Shown: piece by piece, positions 7,302 through 14,454 of the stretch
How the letters are laid out: the number at the start of each line of letters is the position of its first letter
Position numbering within the stretch: the stretch's first letter is position 1
From: Tropicimonas sp047971885
GTDB lineage: Bacteria > Pseudomonadota > Alphaproteobacteria > Rhodobacterales > Rhodobacteraceae
DNA length: 21,356 nucleotides
NCBI RefSeq assembly: GCF_047971885.1
Contig: NZ_JBKEAE010000017.1
Location: 1-21,356 of the forward strand
Direction: 5' to 3'
The notes under the pieces: model-generated
Databases searched by the model: none
The model's input: the letters and a program-made list of their open reading frames with translations, nothing else
What the model was told of the DNA's origin: nothing
Position numbers and translations under genes: made by a program

Positions 7302-8024
7302 CTATGCCCCCTGCCGCAGGGACCGCAGGCTTTGCCGCTGGCGCCCGGCGGAATCGAAATTCTCCGGGCAGAGCCAGGCCTCGAACGCCGCCCGTATCGC
7401 TGGCCAGTCCTCGTCGGTCAGGGCGAACCACGCGGTATCGCGGTTGCGCCCCCGGTAATGCGTGGCCTGCCGAAAGGTGCCTTCGTACCGGAATCCCAGC
7501 CGTTCCGCCGCGCGCCGCGATGGCGCGTTGAGCGCATCGCATTTCCACTCGTAGCGCCGGTAGCCGAGCCGGTCCATCGCATGCCGCATCATCAGGAACA
7601 TCGCCTCGGTCGCCGCGGGTGTCCGCTGAATGGCCGGGGCAAGGTTGATATGGCCCACCTCGACGCTGCCGTTGCCCGGATCGATCCTGAGATAGCTCGC
7701 CACACCCTGGCAGCGCCCGCTGGCAAGGTCGCGCAGCACGAAAAACAGCGGATCGTCGCCGAGGCATGTCGCCTGCATCCAGCCGGCAAGATCGCCGGCG
7801 GTCGCGAACGGACCATAGGGCAGATAGGTCCAGATGCGCCCCTCGCGGTCTTCGGCAAAAGCGGCGTGAAGCCCGGCCGCGTGACGGACGGGATCGGCGG
7901 GTTCGAGCCGGCAGAACCTGCCCTGCATCTCCTGCCGCCCCGGGCGCGGGCGCGGCAGGTCCACCGCAAGGGGCCAGCCGACGGGCTGGCCCAGCGCATT
8001 GATGTGCGGCGCGCGTTCCGTCAT
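7302..8024 (-). CDS. GNAT-family N-acetyltransferase (RimJ/RimL type)
   Basis: The 240-residue protein has the RimJ/RimL layout: an RFCRLEPAD strand at the start of the domain, GVASYLRIDPGNGSVEVGHI across the central beta-hairpin, and NAPSRRAAERLGFRYEGTFRQ, where the acetyl-CoA-binding helix and final strands lie. The substrate, whether an amino group of a protein or of a small molecule, is unknown. I start it at 8024 because that ATG overlaps the hemF stop as ATGA, a classic coupling arrangement. An ATG two codons upstream (8030) is also possible. Cotranscription with hemF is therefore likely, though no link to haem synthesis is known to me. Confidence 0.87.
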   Translation of the reverse strand: MTERAPHINALGQPVGWPLAVDLPRPRPGRQEMQGRFCRLEPADPVRHAAGLHAAFAEDREGRIWTYLPYGPFATAGDLAGWMQATCLGDDPLFFVLRDLASGRCQGVASYLRIDPGNGSVEVGHINLAPAIQRTPAATEAMFLMMRHAMDRLGYRRYEWKCDALNAPSRRAAERLGFRYEGTFRQATHYRGRNRDTAWFALTDEDWPAIRAAFEAWLCPENFDSAGRQRQSLRSLRQGA

Positions 8025-8911
8025 GGCCATTTCGCCTCGGGCGGCAGCGACATCAGCACCGCGCCGGCGTCATGCCCGGTGGCGAGGCCGAATTTGGTGC
8101 CCCGGTCGTAGATCAGGTTGTATTCGGCATAGAGCCCGCGATGGACAAGCTGCGTCTCCTTGTCCGCTTGGCTCCAGGCGGTATCGCGGCGGCGATTGGT
8201 GACCAGCAGGAAGGCGGGCAGGAACGCCTCGCCCACCGAGCGGGTGAAATCGAAATCGGCCTCCCAGTCGCCGGTGTTCAGGTCGTCGTAGAAGATGCCG
8301 CCGACCCCGCGCGCCCTGCCCCGGTGCGGAACGAAGAAATATTCGTCCGCCCAGGCCTTGAAGCGGTCGTAGTAGTCGAGATCGTGATCGTCGCAGGCGC
8401 GCCGGAGCAGCGTATGGAACGCCGCCGTATCCTCGCCATATTCGATGCAGGGGTTCAGGTCGGCGCCGCCGCCGAACCACCACGCATGCGGCGTCCAGAA
8501 CATCCGGGTGTTCATGTGCACCGCCGGTGCGTGCGGGTTCTGCATATGCGCGACCAGACTGATGCCCGAGGCCCAGAAGGTCGGATCGCGCTCCATGCCC
8601 GGGACGCCGCGCGCCGCCATGGCCCTTTGCGCCGTCTCGCCCAATTCGCCGTGAACGGTCGAGATATTCACTCCGACCTTCTCGAACACGCGCCCGGCGC
8701 GCATCACGCTCATCAGCCCGCCGCCGGCATCGGCGCCTTCGGGCGCGGCACGCCGGGTTTTTGTCACCTCGAAGCGGCCGGCGGGCGCGGCGGCACGCGG
8801 GCCGCCGGTCTGGCTGTCCTCAAGCGCCTCGAACGCGGCCACGATCCGGTCGCGCAACTCGCCGAACCAGGCGGCTGTGCGGGCCTTTTGCTCTTCCATG
8901 TCGTCGGTCAT
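8021..8911 (-). CDS. hemF: Coproporphyrinogen III oxidase, oxygen-dependent
   Basis: HemF uses O2 to decarboxylate two propionate chains of coproporphyrinogen III, giving protoporphyrinogen IX. The 296-residue protein carries the family hallmark WTPHAWWFGGGADLNP (139-154) with the surrounding HMNTR, as well as GGIFYDDLN (204-212) and a C-terminal EYNLIYDRGTKFGL. The start MTDDMEEQK at 8911 has AAGGAG seven bases upstream; the frame runs further upstream but is not conserved there. Because it needs oxygen, this enzyme serves aerobic or microaerobic growth; an anaerobic HemN would have to lie elsewhere. Its stop overlaps the start of the GNAT gene. Confidence 0.97.
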   Translation of the reverse strand: MTDDMEEQKARTAAWFGELRDRIVAAFEALEDSQTGGPRAAAPAGRFEVTKTRRAAPEGADAGGGLMSVMRAGRVFEKVGVNISTVHGELGETAQRAMAARGVPGMERDPTFWASGISLVAHMQNPHAPAVHMNTRMFWTPHAWWFGGGADLNPCIEYGEDTAAFHTLLRRACDDHDLDYYDRFKAWADEYFFVPHRGRARGVGGIFYDDLNTGDWEADFDFTRSVGEAFLPAFLLVTNRRRDTAWSQADKETQLVHRGLYAEYNLIYDRGTKFGLATGHDAGAVLMSLPPEAKWP

Positions 8912-9021
8912 CGCGGTCTCCTTCCGGACAGTTGCGCTAACAGCTTTTCCGGGGTCCGGCCAGCCCCGCCCATCCGCGCAATCGGCTTTTGCGCCGGCTG
9001 CGGGCAGGGGTATGCTGAGGC

Positions 9022-9450
9022 ATGACAAAAGCGATTCTTGCAGTTCTTTCCATGGCGGTTCTGGCAGGTTGCGCATCCCCGCGCGAGACCTGCGTGAAAC
9101 GCGCGGTCCGGGATGTCGCGATCATCGACAACCTGATCGCCGAGGTCAAAGGCAACCTTGCGCGCGGTTATGCCATCGACCGCGAGGCCTATGCCGATGT
9201 GGATCTCGATTTCTGTTTCGGCGGGTACGGTTACCGCTCGCCGGGCATCGGGTGGCGTTTCTGCCCCACCCCGAGCACCAGTTATGTCACCAGGCCGGTT
9301 GCGATCGACCCGGTTGTCGAACAGCGCAAGCTGCGCGAATTGCAGCAGGCCCGCACCAAGGCGCTGCCGCAGGCCAAGCAGCAACTGGCGCAATGCGACG
9401 CACAGTTCCCGCCGGTGCCGGCTGCGGCCACGCAACCCGCCGGCCGGTAA
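9022..9450 (+). CDS. Small cysteine-containing lipoprotein, unknown function
   Basis: The 142-residue product begins with a lipoprotein signal peptide, MTKAILAVLSMAVLAGC, with lipobox LAGC and lipidation at Cys17. The mature part has four further cysteines (24, 65, 81, 125), an aromatic/glycine-rich segment (CFGGYGYRSPGIGWRFC) between two of them, a charged helical stretch around 98-125 and a Pro/Ala-rich tail. Two disulfides in the periplasm are plausible. I do not recognise the family. The ATG at 9022 has only TGAGG as ribosome-binding site, and a TATGCT at 9011-9016 could be a -10 placing the transcript start almost at the ATG. The TAA is immediately followed by the stop of the convergent SDR gene. 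Confidence 0.8.
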   Translation: MTKAILAVLSMAVLAGCASPRETCVKRAVRDVAIIDNLIAEVKGNLARGYAIDREAYADVDLDFCFGGYGYRSPGIGWRFCPTPSTSYVTRPVAIDPVVEQRKLRELQQARTKALPQAKQQLAQCDAQFPPVPAAATQPAGR

Positions 9451-10269
9451 TCAATGCGCCGGCGCCGTGACCGGATCGACCAGCGTGCGCCCACCGTCGA
9501 CCGTCAGGATCTGACCGGTCATGAAGGTCGCCGCGTCCGAGGCAAGGAACTGCGCCGCCTCGGCCACTTCCTCGGGCCGGGCGATGCGTTTCATCGGCGT
9601 GTGCTGGCGGATATCGGTACGGAACTGGGCGTTTTCCTTCAGCGCCACCGTCAGGCTCGCCGATAGCACCGAGCCGAAGGCGACCGCGTTGACGCGTATC
9701 CGGTGCGGCGCCTGCCCCACCGCCAGCGACCGCGTCATCTGGTCCACCGCGGCGGCGGATATCGACTCGCCCAGCAACTCGGGGTGACTGCGCCGCGCGG
9801 CGATCGACGACAGGTTGATGATCGAGCCGATCATCTGCTGGTCGTCGTCCTCGTCGTCCGCCGCCTGCTTTATCATCCGCTTCGCCACCGCCTGGCTGAG
9901 CCTGAGCGATGTCAGAAGGTTCTGCTGGAGCAGGATTTCGACCGCATCGTCCTCGGGGTCGAGCGGGTCCGACGGCAACATCTGGCGGCAGGCGTTGACC
10001 AGAATGTCGATCCGGTCGAAGGCGTCGACCGTGGCCGAAAGCAGGTTGGCCACGGTCAGGCGCTCGCGCAGATCGCCGGCAAAGGCACGGGCAGCACCGT
10101 TCGTACCCTCACCCTTCGTTTCGCCCAACTCGTTGCAGAGTCGTTTCTCGTCGATATCGGCGAACATGACATTCGCCCCCTCGTCGACGAAGTGGCGCGC
10201 GATGGCGAGACCAAGGCCGTTGGCGGCGCCGGTCACGATGGCTGTCTTGCCTGCAATGGAAAATGACAT
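9451..10269 (-). CDS. Short-chain dehydrogenase/reductase-like protein lacking the catalytic Tyr-Lys pair
   Basis: The 272-residue protein has the SDR fold markers: TGAANGLG nucleotide loop (13-20), a D at the end of beta-2, VNAC in place of NNAG (91-94), NLSS with the catalytic-position Ser155, and the C-terminal ASDAATFMTGQILTVDGG. In SDRs the Tyr of Y-x3-K lies 13 residues after the Ser. Here that position is Glu168 and the Lys position is Ala172 (ESISA). The nucleotide-binding loop is kept while the proton-transfer residues are gone. It may bind NAD(P)H without classical dehydrogenase activity, or do different chemistry. It lies 55 bp downstream of the methyltransferase gene in the same direction, probably as the last gene of a clpS-led unit. 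Confidence 0.88.
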   Translation of the reverse strand: MSFSIAGKTAIVTGAANGLGLAIARHFVDEGANVMFADIDEKRLCNELGETKGEGTNGAARAFAGDLRERLTVANLLSATVDAFDRIDILVNACRQMLPSDPLDPEDDAVEILLQQNLLTSLRLSQAVAKRMIKQAADDEDDDQQMIGSIINLSSIAARRSHPELLGESISAAAVDQMTRSLAVGQAPHRIRVNAVAFGSVLSASLTVALKENAQFRTDIRQHTPMKRIARPEEVAEAAQFLASDAATFMTGQILTVDGGRTLVDPVTAPAH

Positions 10270-10303
10270 GGAATTACCGGTTCGGTCCCTGGCTGATGGG
10301 TAG

Positions 10304-10336
10304 CGGCGCGGCTGAGGCCCTGCCTCAGCGCCGCCG
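10304..10336 (-). repeat. GC-rich hairpin spanning the methyltransferase stop codon
   Basis: GGCTGAGG (10310-10317) faces CCTCAGC (10323-10329) across a five-base loop, giving a 7-bp stem. With two single-base bulges the stem continues through CGGCGC/GCCGCCG. No run of T follows on either strand, so it is not a standard intrinsic terminator. It could slow 3' exonucleases or tune expression of the downstream SDR gene; it may also be simple coincidence in GC-rich sequence. Confidence 0.35.
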
Positions 10337-11329
10337 GGTCACGGTGCGTTGCCGCCTTGGTCGGTTGGCGGTGTATATCTTGAAACCCGGGGTGCCGGCA
10401 AGCTCGTGCACCTCGGCGAATGCCTGGCCGAGCGGCGCCTCGTAGGGAAGGTGGCGGTTGGCGACCATCCACAGCGTGCCATGCGGGCCGAGGATACGCG
10501 CCGCCTGCGCGATGAACGCCGCCCCGAGCGACGGATCCGCCGCACGGCCGTTGTGAAAGGGCGGGTTCATCACCACATTGTCAAACGGCTCCGAATCCGT
10601 CCAGTCGATCGCATCGGCCCAGTAGAACCGGGCGCGATCGTCCCGGATATTCTGTCGCGCCGCTTCCAGCGCCGCATGTTCGGCCTCGACCAGCGCGCAT
10701 TCGGTGACACCGCGCCGTTCGAGCACGTGAAACGCCAGATAACCCCAGCCGGCGCCCAGGTCGGCCACCCGGCCCGGCATCTTCGGCGGCAGTGTCCGCG
10801 CCAGCGCGACCGAGGCCGGATCGGGCCCGTCCGCCGAGAACATGCCCGGCGCTGTCGTCCAGCCGCTTTCCAGGGTGAGCGTATCGGGCAGCGCCCAGTC
10901 GGCAAACGTCTCTGGCGCGGCCTGGAACTGGAACGCCTTGCCATGGGCCTTTGCGCAGGGCTCCGACACGTCCGCGCGTGCCCGAAGCTCGCGCAGCAGC
11001 GAATCGATTCCGTCGGTCTTCTGGCCATCGACGATGACCTGCCCGCCATGAATGGTGGCCTGCGCGATCAGCGCCCGCGCCTCGGCCCTGGAGCGCGGCA
11101 GCTCGACAATGGCCCCCGAGAACTCCCCCGACGGGCTCACCCCGACACGATACCCCAGCCGCACCCAGGCGTCGTGATCGGGCCGGTTCCCCTGCACGAT
11201 CTCGATCCTGTCGCGCGGTATGGCGGACAGATCCAGCCCGGCGCGCGGACGAAACACCGCAATACGGCCGGCGGCTGGCAGATGGATGGCGCCCGTTCGC
11301 AGGGCAAAGGTCAGGCGGCTCTCGGACAT
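10325..11329 (-). CDS. Class I SAM-dependent methyltransferase, RsmC-like (probable 16S rRNA guanine-N2 methyltransferase)
   Basis: The 334-residue protein has a poorly conserved N-terminal half and a C-terminal Rossmann methyltransferase domain. Motif I is VADLGAGWGYLAF (188-200) and motif IV is NPPFH (255-259), the NPPF form used by enzymes that methylate exocyclic amino groups of bases. The two-domain layout and length match RsmC (G1207 of 16S rRNA) and relatives such as RlmG; I cannot tell these apart from sequence alone. The start at 11329 (MSESRLTF) is preferred over in-frame codons further upstream, because those run into the space before clpS. clpS ends 48 bp upstream, so the two are probably cotranscribed. 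Confidence 0.83.
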   Translation of the reverse strand: MSESRLTFALRTGAIHLPAAGRIAVFRPRAGLDLSAIPRDRIEIVQGNRPDHDAWVRLGYRVGVSPSGEFSGAIVELPRSRAEARALIAQATIHGGQVIVDGQKTDGIDSLLRELRARADVSEPCAKAHGKAFQFQAAPETFADWALPDTLTLESGWTTAPGMFSADGPDPASVALARTLPPKMPGRVADLGAGWGYLAFHVLERRGVTECALVEAEHAALEAARQNIRDDRARFYWADAIDWTDSEPFDNVVMNPPFHNGRAADPSLGAAFIAQAARILGPHGTLWMVANRHLPYEAPLGQAFAEVHELAGTPGFKIYTANRPRRQRTVTRRR

Positions 11330-11377
11330 GGAACCCGGATTACCCCCTGCGGCGCGGAAGGTCACGGCAAATCGCGG

Positions 11378-11701
11378 TTATTCCCGCTCCATCGTGCATT
11401 GCAGCGGGTGCTGGTGACGACGGGCGAAATCCATCACCTGCGCCACCTTGGTCTCGGCAATCTCGTGGCTGAACACCCCGACGACGGCGACACCCTTCTT
11501 GTGCACCACCAGCATCAGTTCGAATGCCTGCGCATGGGTCATGCCGAAAAACCGTTCGAGTATGTGAACCACGAATTCCATCGGCGTGTAATCGTCGTTC
11601 AGCAGCAGCACCTTGTAGAGCGGCGGCCGCTGGGTCCGCGTCCGGGTCCTGGTTGCCACGCCGGTCTGGTCACCGGGCCGGTCATCGCCGCCGGAAGACA
11701 T
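11378..11701 (-). CDS. clpS: ATP-dependent Clp protease adaptor ClpS
   Basis: ClpS delivers proteins with destabilising N-terminal residues to ClpAP. The 107-residue form starting at ATG 11701 has a flexible, basic, Thr/Arg-rich leader (about 1-26) followed by the conserved core LYKVLLLNDDYTPMEFVVHILERFF. The N-degron pocket residues are all present: Asn35, Asp36 and His67 (in VVHKKG), with Met41 at the gatekeeper position. It ends HPLQCTMERE, typical for the family. A TTG at 11767 in the same frame would add 22 residues. I prefer the ATG by comparison with usual length, though no strong ribosome-binding site precedes either. Confidence 0.92.
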   Translation of the reverse strand: MSSGGDDRPGDQTGVATRTRTRTQRPPLYKVLLLNDDYTPMEFVVHILERFFGMTHAQAFELMLVVHKKGVAVVGVFSHEIAETKVAQVMDFARRHQHPLQCTMERE

Positions 11702-11774
11702 GAAATGATCGCTCGGGCGTGTCACGGCGCGGGGCGCTCCATCGGAAAAGGGGATTGTCGGCTCCAAGACAGCT

Positions 11775-11802
11775 TATATAGGGCGAGGGCACCCTCTGAA
11801 AA
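11775..11802 (-). promoter_or_regulatory. Possible clpS promoter with a palindrome in the spacer
   Basis: On the minus strand TTTTCA (11802-11797) and TATATA (11780-11775) are separated by 16 bases, resembling a weak sigma-70 promoter. A 12-bp inverted repeat, GAGGG-TG-CCCTC (11796-11785), sits in the spacer right against the -35, where a bound protein would block RNA polymerase. Each hexamer matches consensus at only four of six positions, so this is tentative. Confidence 0.3.
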
Positions 11803-11833
11803 GAGGCGAGCGCGCCCTGCGCCGGGGAAGACC

Positions 11834-12532
11834 ATGAACATCACTACAATCGGCTTCGATGCCGACGACACGCTCTGGCACAACGAACGGTTCTACGTAC
11901 TTACGCAGGAGCGATTCGCCGATCTGCTCGCCGACTATACCGACCGGGCCTCGCTGGATGCGCGTCTTCAGGCGGCGGAAAGGCGCAATATTGGTCATTA
12001 CGGGTATGGTATCAAGGGATTCGTCCTGTCGATGATCGAGACCGCGGTCGATGTGACCGACGCCCGCGTTCCAGCCGCCGTGATTCGCCGCATTCTGGAG
12101 ATCGGGCAGGAAATGCTGCGCCATCCGATCGAACTTCTGCCCGACGCGCACAAGACGGTCGCGGCGATGGCGGCCTCGCGCCACCGGCTGGTGCTGATCA
12201 CCAAGGGCGACCTGCTGGATCAGGAGCGCAAGCTCGCCGAATCGGGATTGTGGGAATATTTCGACGCGGTCGAGATCGTTTCGGAGAAATCGGCGGCCGT
12301 TTACCGGCGCATCTTCAACCGTCACGGCGACGGGCCCGAGCGCGCGATGATGGTCGGCAATTCGATGAAATCCGATGTCCTGCCCGCGATCGAGGCAGGT
12401 GCCTGGGCTGTCCACGTTCCGTTCGAACTGGTCTGGGCGCTGGAATCGGCCCCCGCGCCCACCGGACACGAACGTTACCGGGTTCTTGATGGACTCGGCG
12501 GATTGAAGGCACTGGTCGATTGGATCGGCTGA
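11834..12532 (+). CDS. HAD-superfamily hydrolase (phosphatase-like)
   Basis: The 232-residue protein carries all four HAD motifs. Motif I is GFDADDTLW, with nucleophile Asp9 and acid/base Asp11. Motif II Thr123 lies in LITKGD. Motif III is probably Lys152 in SEKS. Motif IV is VGNSMKSD (174-181). An alpha-helical cap (roughly residues 18-95) lies between motifs I and II, as in subfamily I phosphatases that act on small phosphorylated metabolites such as nucleotides or sugars. The substrate is unknown. The start ATG at 11834 follows GGGGAAG. It is divergent from clpS, with 132 bp between the starts. Confidence 0.88.
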   Translation: MNITTIGFDADDTLWHNERFYVLTQERFADLLADYTDRASLDARLQAAERRNIGHYGYGIKGFVLSMIETAVDVTDARVPAAVIRRILEIGQEMLRHPIELLPDAHKTVAAMAASRHRLVLITKGDLLDQERKLAESGLWEYFDAVEIVSEKSAAVYRRIFNRHGDGPERAMMVGNSMKSDVLPAIEAGAWAVHVPFELVWALESAPAPTGHERYRVLDGLGGLKALVDWIG

Positions 12533-12560
12533 GATGTTGGGGGCCAGGCCGAATTTGGCA

Positions 12561-12583
12561 CGACATCTTGCGATGTTGCTTTA
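12561..12583 (+). terminator. Weak hairpin after the HAD gene
   Basis: CGACATC pairs with GATGTTG around a TTGC loop, giving seven pairs including one G-T wobble. CTTTA follows, a poor T-tract. It lies 29 bases past the HAD stop and upstream of the carboxypeptidase promoter region, the right place for a terminator, but the signal is weak. Confidence 0.3.
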
Positions 12584-12617
12584 GAGTCACCTTGAAAATG
12601 CTTGAGATTCCACGCTT

Positions 12618-12644
12618 TTGATACGGCTTGGGCCGTGTTATCCT
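12618..12644 (+). promoter_or_regulatory. Possible promoter of the D-Ala-D-Ala carboxypeptidase gene
   Basis: TTGATA (12618-12623) and TATCCT (12639-12644) are separated by 15 bases, slightly short for sigma-70. The expected start near 12651 would leave a leader of about 60 bases before the ATG. The 179-bp gap between the HAD and carboxypeptidase genes is relatively AT-rich here, which supports a promoter somewhere in it; the exact hexamers are tentative. Confidence 0.3.
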
Positions 12645-12711
12645 GAACACAACAAACAAGATTCCGACCCTGAAAACAGGGCGGGCAGAGGCAGACAGAG
12701 GCAGTTTCATC

Positions 12712-14208
12712 ATGACACCCGGTATTCGGGGCAAAAGCCCCTTGGCCGCCACGATATTTCTCATGCTGTTCTTTCTGGTACTGCTGGGGACCAGCCTGCG
12801 CGCTGGTGCCGCGCAATATGCGGCCATGGTCATGGACGCCCGGACCGGCAAGGTGCTGCATTCCCGCAATGCCGACACCCGCCTGCACCCGGCGTCACTG
12901 ACCAAGATGATGACGCTCTACATTGCCTTCGAAGCCGTGGAACACGGCGAGATCGGCCTCGACAGCAAGGTGACGATCTCGAAGAGGGCGGCGAACGAGG
13001 TGCCCTCGAAGCTGGGGCTCAGGGCCGGACAGAAGATCGAACTCCGCTATCTGATCCGGGCGGCGGCGGTGAAATCCGCCAACGATGCCGCAACCGCCAT
13101 CGGCGAAGCCATCTCGGGCAGCGAAGCTGCCTTCGCCCGGCGGATGAACCGGACCGCCAAGGCGCTGGGGATGACCCGGACCACCTTCAAGAACGCCAAC
13201 GGGCTGACCGAAGCGGGGCACCTGTCGACCGCGCGGGACATGACAATCCTCGGCCGGCATCTGTTTTACGATTACCCGCAATATTACAACCTGTTCTCAC
13301 GCACCCAGGCCGATGCCAAGATCGGCACCGTCTACAACACCAACCGCAAGTTCCTGAAATCCTATGCCGGCGCGGACGGGATCAAGACCGGATACACCAG
13401 CGCTGCCGGCTCCAACCTGGTTGCTTCGGCACACCGGGGCGACAAGCGCATCATCACCACCGTCTTCGGCGCCTCGTCGGCGGCCGCGCGCAACAAGCGC
13501 GTCGCCGAACTGATGGATTTCGGCTTTCAGAACGCCCCGCGCCACGCAGCCGTGCAGCAGCCCGGCGCGCCGCAATATGCCGGCCGCAGCGAACCGGCGG
13601 CGGTCAAGACGGTTCAGGTGGCGCGGGTCCTCAATACCTCGCTGCGCCCGGTGGCACGGCCGGCGAGTGAAGTCGCGTCAGCCACCAATGCCGGCGCGGT
13701 CAAGCTTGCAGCGTTACAGTCGGATATCGAGGCGGCCATCGCCGTTGCAACCACCGAAACGCAGGCCCCCCCCACACCGGCGGCCGAACCGGAAGCCGCG
13801 ATCGAGACGGCAGTGGCAGAGCCCGCGCGCGACGCTATCGAAACGGCAAGCGCCGCCGCGTCCAGTCTTCTGCCCAAGGCACGCCCGCGCAAGCTCGACT
13901 TTGCCGCCGCCGCACCCGAACAGGTCGCGACCGAAGAACAGGTGGTGGTCAGCCGGGCCTCCACCTCGGGCGGGCACAACTGGGGCATCAATGTCGGGCG
14001 CTATTCGTCGCGCTTCAAGGCCGAGCAGGTGTTGCTGAAAACCGCGTTGCAGGAAATGTCGACGCTCGACGGCGCCTTGCGCAAGGTCCGGCAGGGCAAT
14101 GCCGGCTTCGACGCGAACTTCGTCGGGCTCAGCGCCGACCAGGCCGATCTCGCCTGCAAGCGGCTTGCCGCCCAGGGTGCGGAATGCTCGACCTTCGGCC
14201 CCGGATGA
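12712..14208 (+). CDS. D-alanyl-D-alanine carboxypeptidase (PBP5/6 family) with C-terminal SPOR domain
   Basis: This enzyme trims the terminal D-Ala from peptidoglycan stem peptides in the periplasm. The 498-residue protein has an N-terminal signal/anchor helix (about 11-33, AGA at the likely cleavage site), then the S11 peptidase domain with Ser62-x-x-Lys65 (SLTK), Ser122-Ala-Asn124 and Lys225-Thr-Gly227 in GIKTGYTS. A long Ala/Pro/Glu-rich linker (about 290-420) leads to a SPOR-like domain starting at NWGINVGRYSS, which in other proteins binds denuded glycan at the division septum. This points to a role in cell division. The start at 12712 (MTPGIRGKS) gives a well-formed signal peptide and has AGAGG upstream. 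A strong terminator follows at 14238-14263. Confidence 0.95.
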   Translation: MTPGIRGKSPLAATIFLMLFFLVLLGTSLRAGAAQYAAMVMDARTGKVLHSRNADTRLHPASLTKMMTLYIAFEAVEHGEIGLDSKVTISKRAANEVPSKLGLRAGQKIELRYLIRAAAVKSANDAATAIGEAISGSEAAFARRMNRTAKALGMTRTTFKNANGLTEAGHLSTARDMTILGRHLFYDYPQYYNLFSRTQADAKIGTVYNTNRKFLKSYAGADGIKTGYTSAAGSNLVASAHRGDKRIITTVFGASSAAARNKRVAELMDFGFQNAPRHAAVQQPGAPQYAGRSEPAAVKTVQVARVLNTSLRPVARPASEVASATNAGAVKLAALQSDIEAAIAVATTETQAPPTPAAEPEAAIETAVAEPARDAIETASAAASSLLPKARPRKLDFAAAAPEQVATEEQVVVSRASTSGGHNWGINVGRYSSRFKAEQVLLKTALQEMSTLDGALRKVRQGNAGFDANFVGLSADQADLACKRLAAQGAECSTFGPG

Positions 14209-14237
14209 TTGGTGGATTACTTCGGCAGTGCAGCCCT

Positions 14238-14263
14238 GCGCCCCCATCCGGGGGCGTTTTTTT
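14238..14263 (+). terminator. Intrinsic terminator of the carboxypeptidase gene
   Basis: CGCCCCC (14239-14245) pairs perfectly with GGGGGCG (14250-14256) across the four-base loop ATCC, and seven T residues follow at once (14257-14263). It lies 30 bases past the stop. The minus strand has no T-run on its side, so it does not clearly serve the convergent ccoGHIS operon. Confidence 0.9.
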
Positions 14264-14292
14264 GTGCCGCCTGCGCCGCCGATACGGCCCGG

Positions 14293-14451
14293 TCATTCCT
14301 TTGGGTGATCGTCGTAGTCCGAGGACAATATGCGCCGGCTGTCGCCTTCGGGATCGTCGTACTGGTCGGTCTTGACCGACCAGTAGAAAGCGGCAAGCCC
14401 CAGCCCGCCGAGAAACAGCGACACCGGGATCAGGAAGACCAGCACATCCAT
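14293..14451 (-). CDS. ccoS: cbb3-type cytochrome oxidase assembly protein CcoS
   Basis: This 52-residue protein begins MDVLVFLIPVSLFLGGLGLA, a single transmembrane helix, followed by AFYWSVKTDQYDDPEGDSRR and an acidic, His-containing tail. CcoS is a small membrane protein needed to insert haem b and copper into CcoN during oxidase maturation. FYWS..K..QYDD is the family pattern. The ATG at 14451 lies three bases after the ccoI stop, so the two are coupled, and CcoS ends the ccoGHIS operon. It is shorter than usual gene-calling cut-offs and easily missed. Confidence 0.95.
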   Translation of the reverse strand: MDVLVFLIPVSLFLGGLGLAAFYWSVKTDQYDDPEGDSRRILSSDYDDHPKE

Positions 14452-14454
14452 CGC

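Noticed and set aside
6217..7767. 516-codon minus-strand frame opposite hemE
   Set aside because: Shadow frame; hemE on the plus strand shows all family signatures.
10349..11833. Long plus-strand frame that runs into the HAD gene (727 codons in total)
   Set aside because: The part before 11834 is antisense to the RsmC-like and clpS genes. Only the last 232 codons, with HAD motifs, are real.
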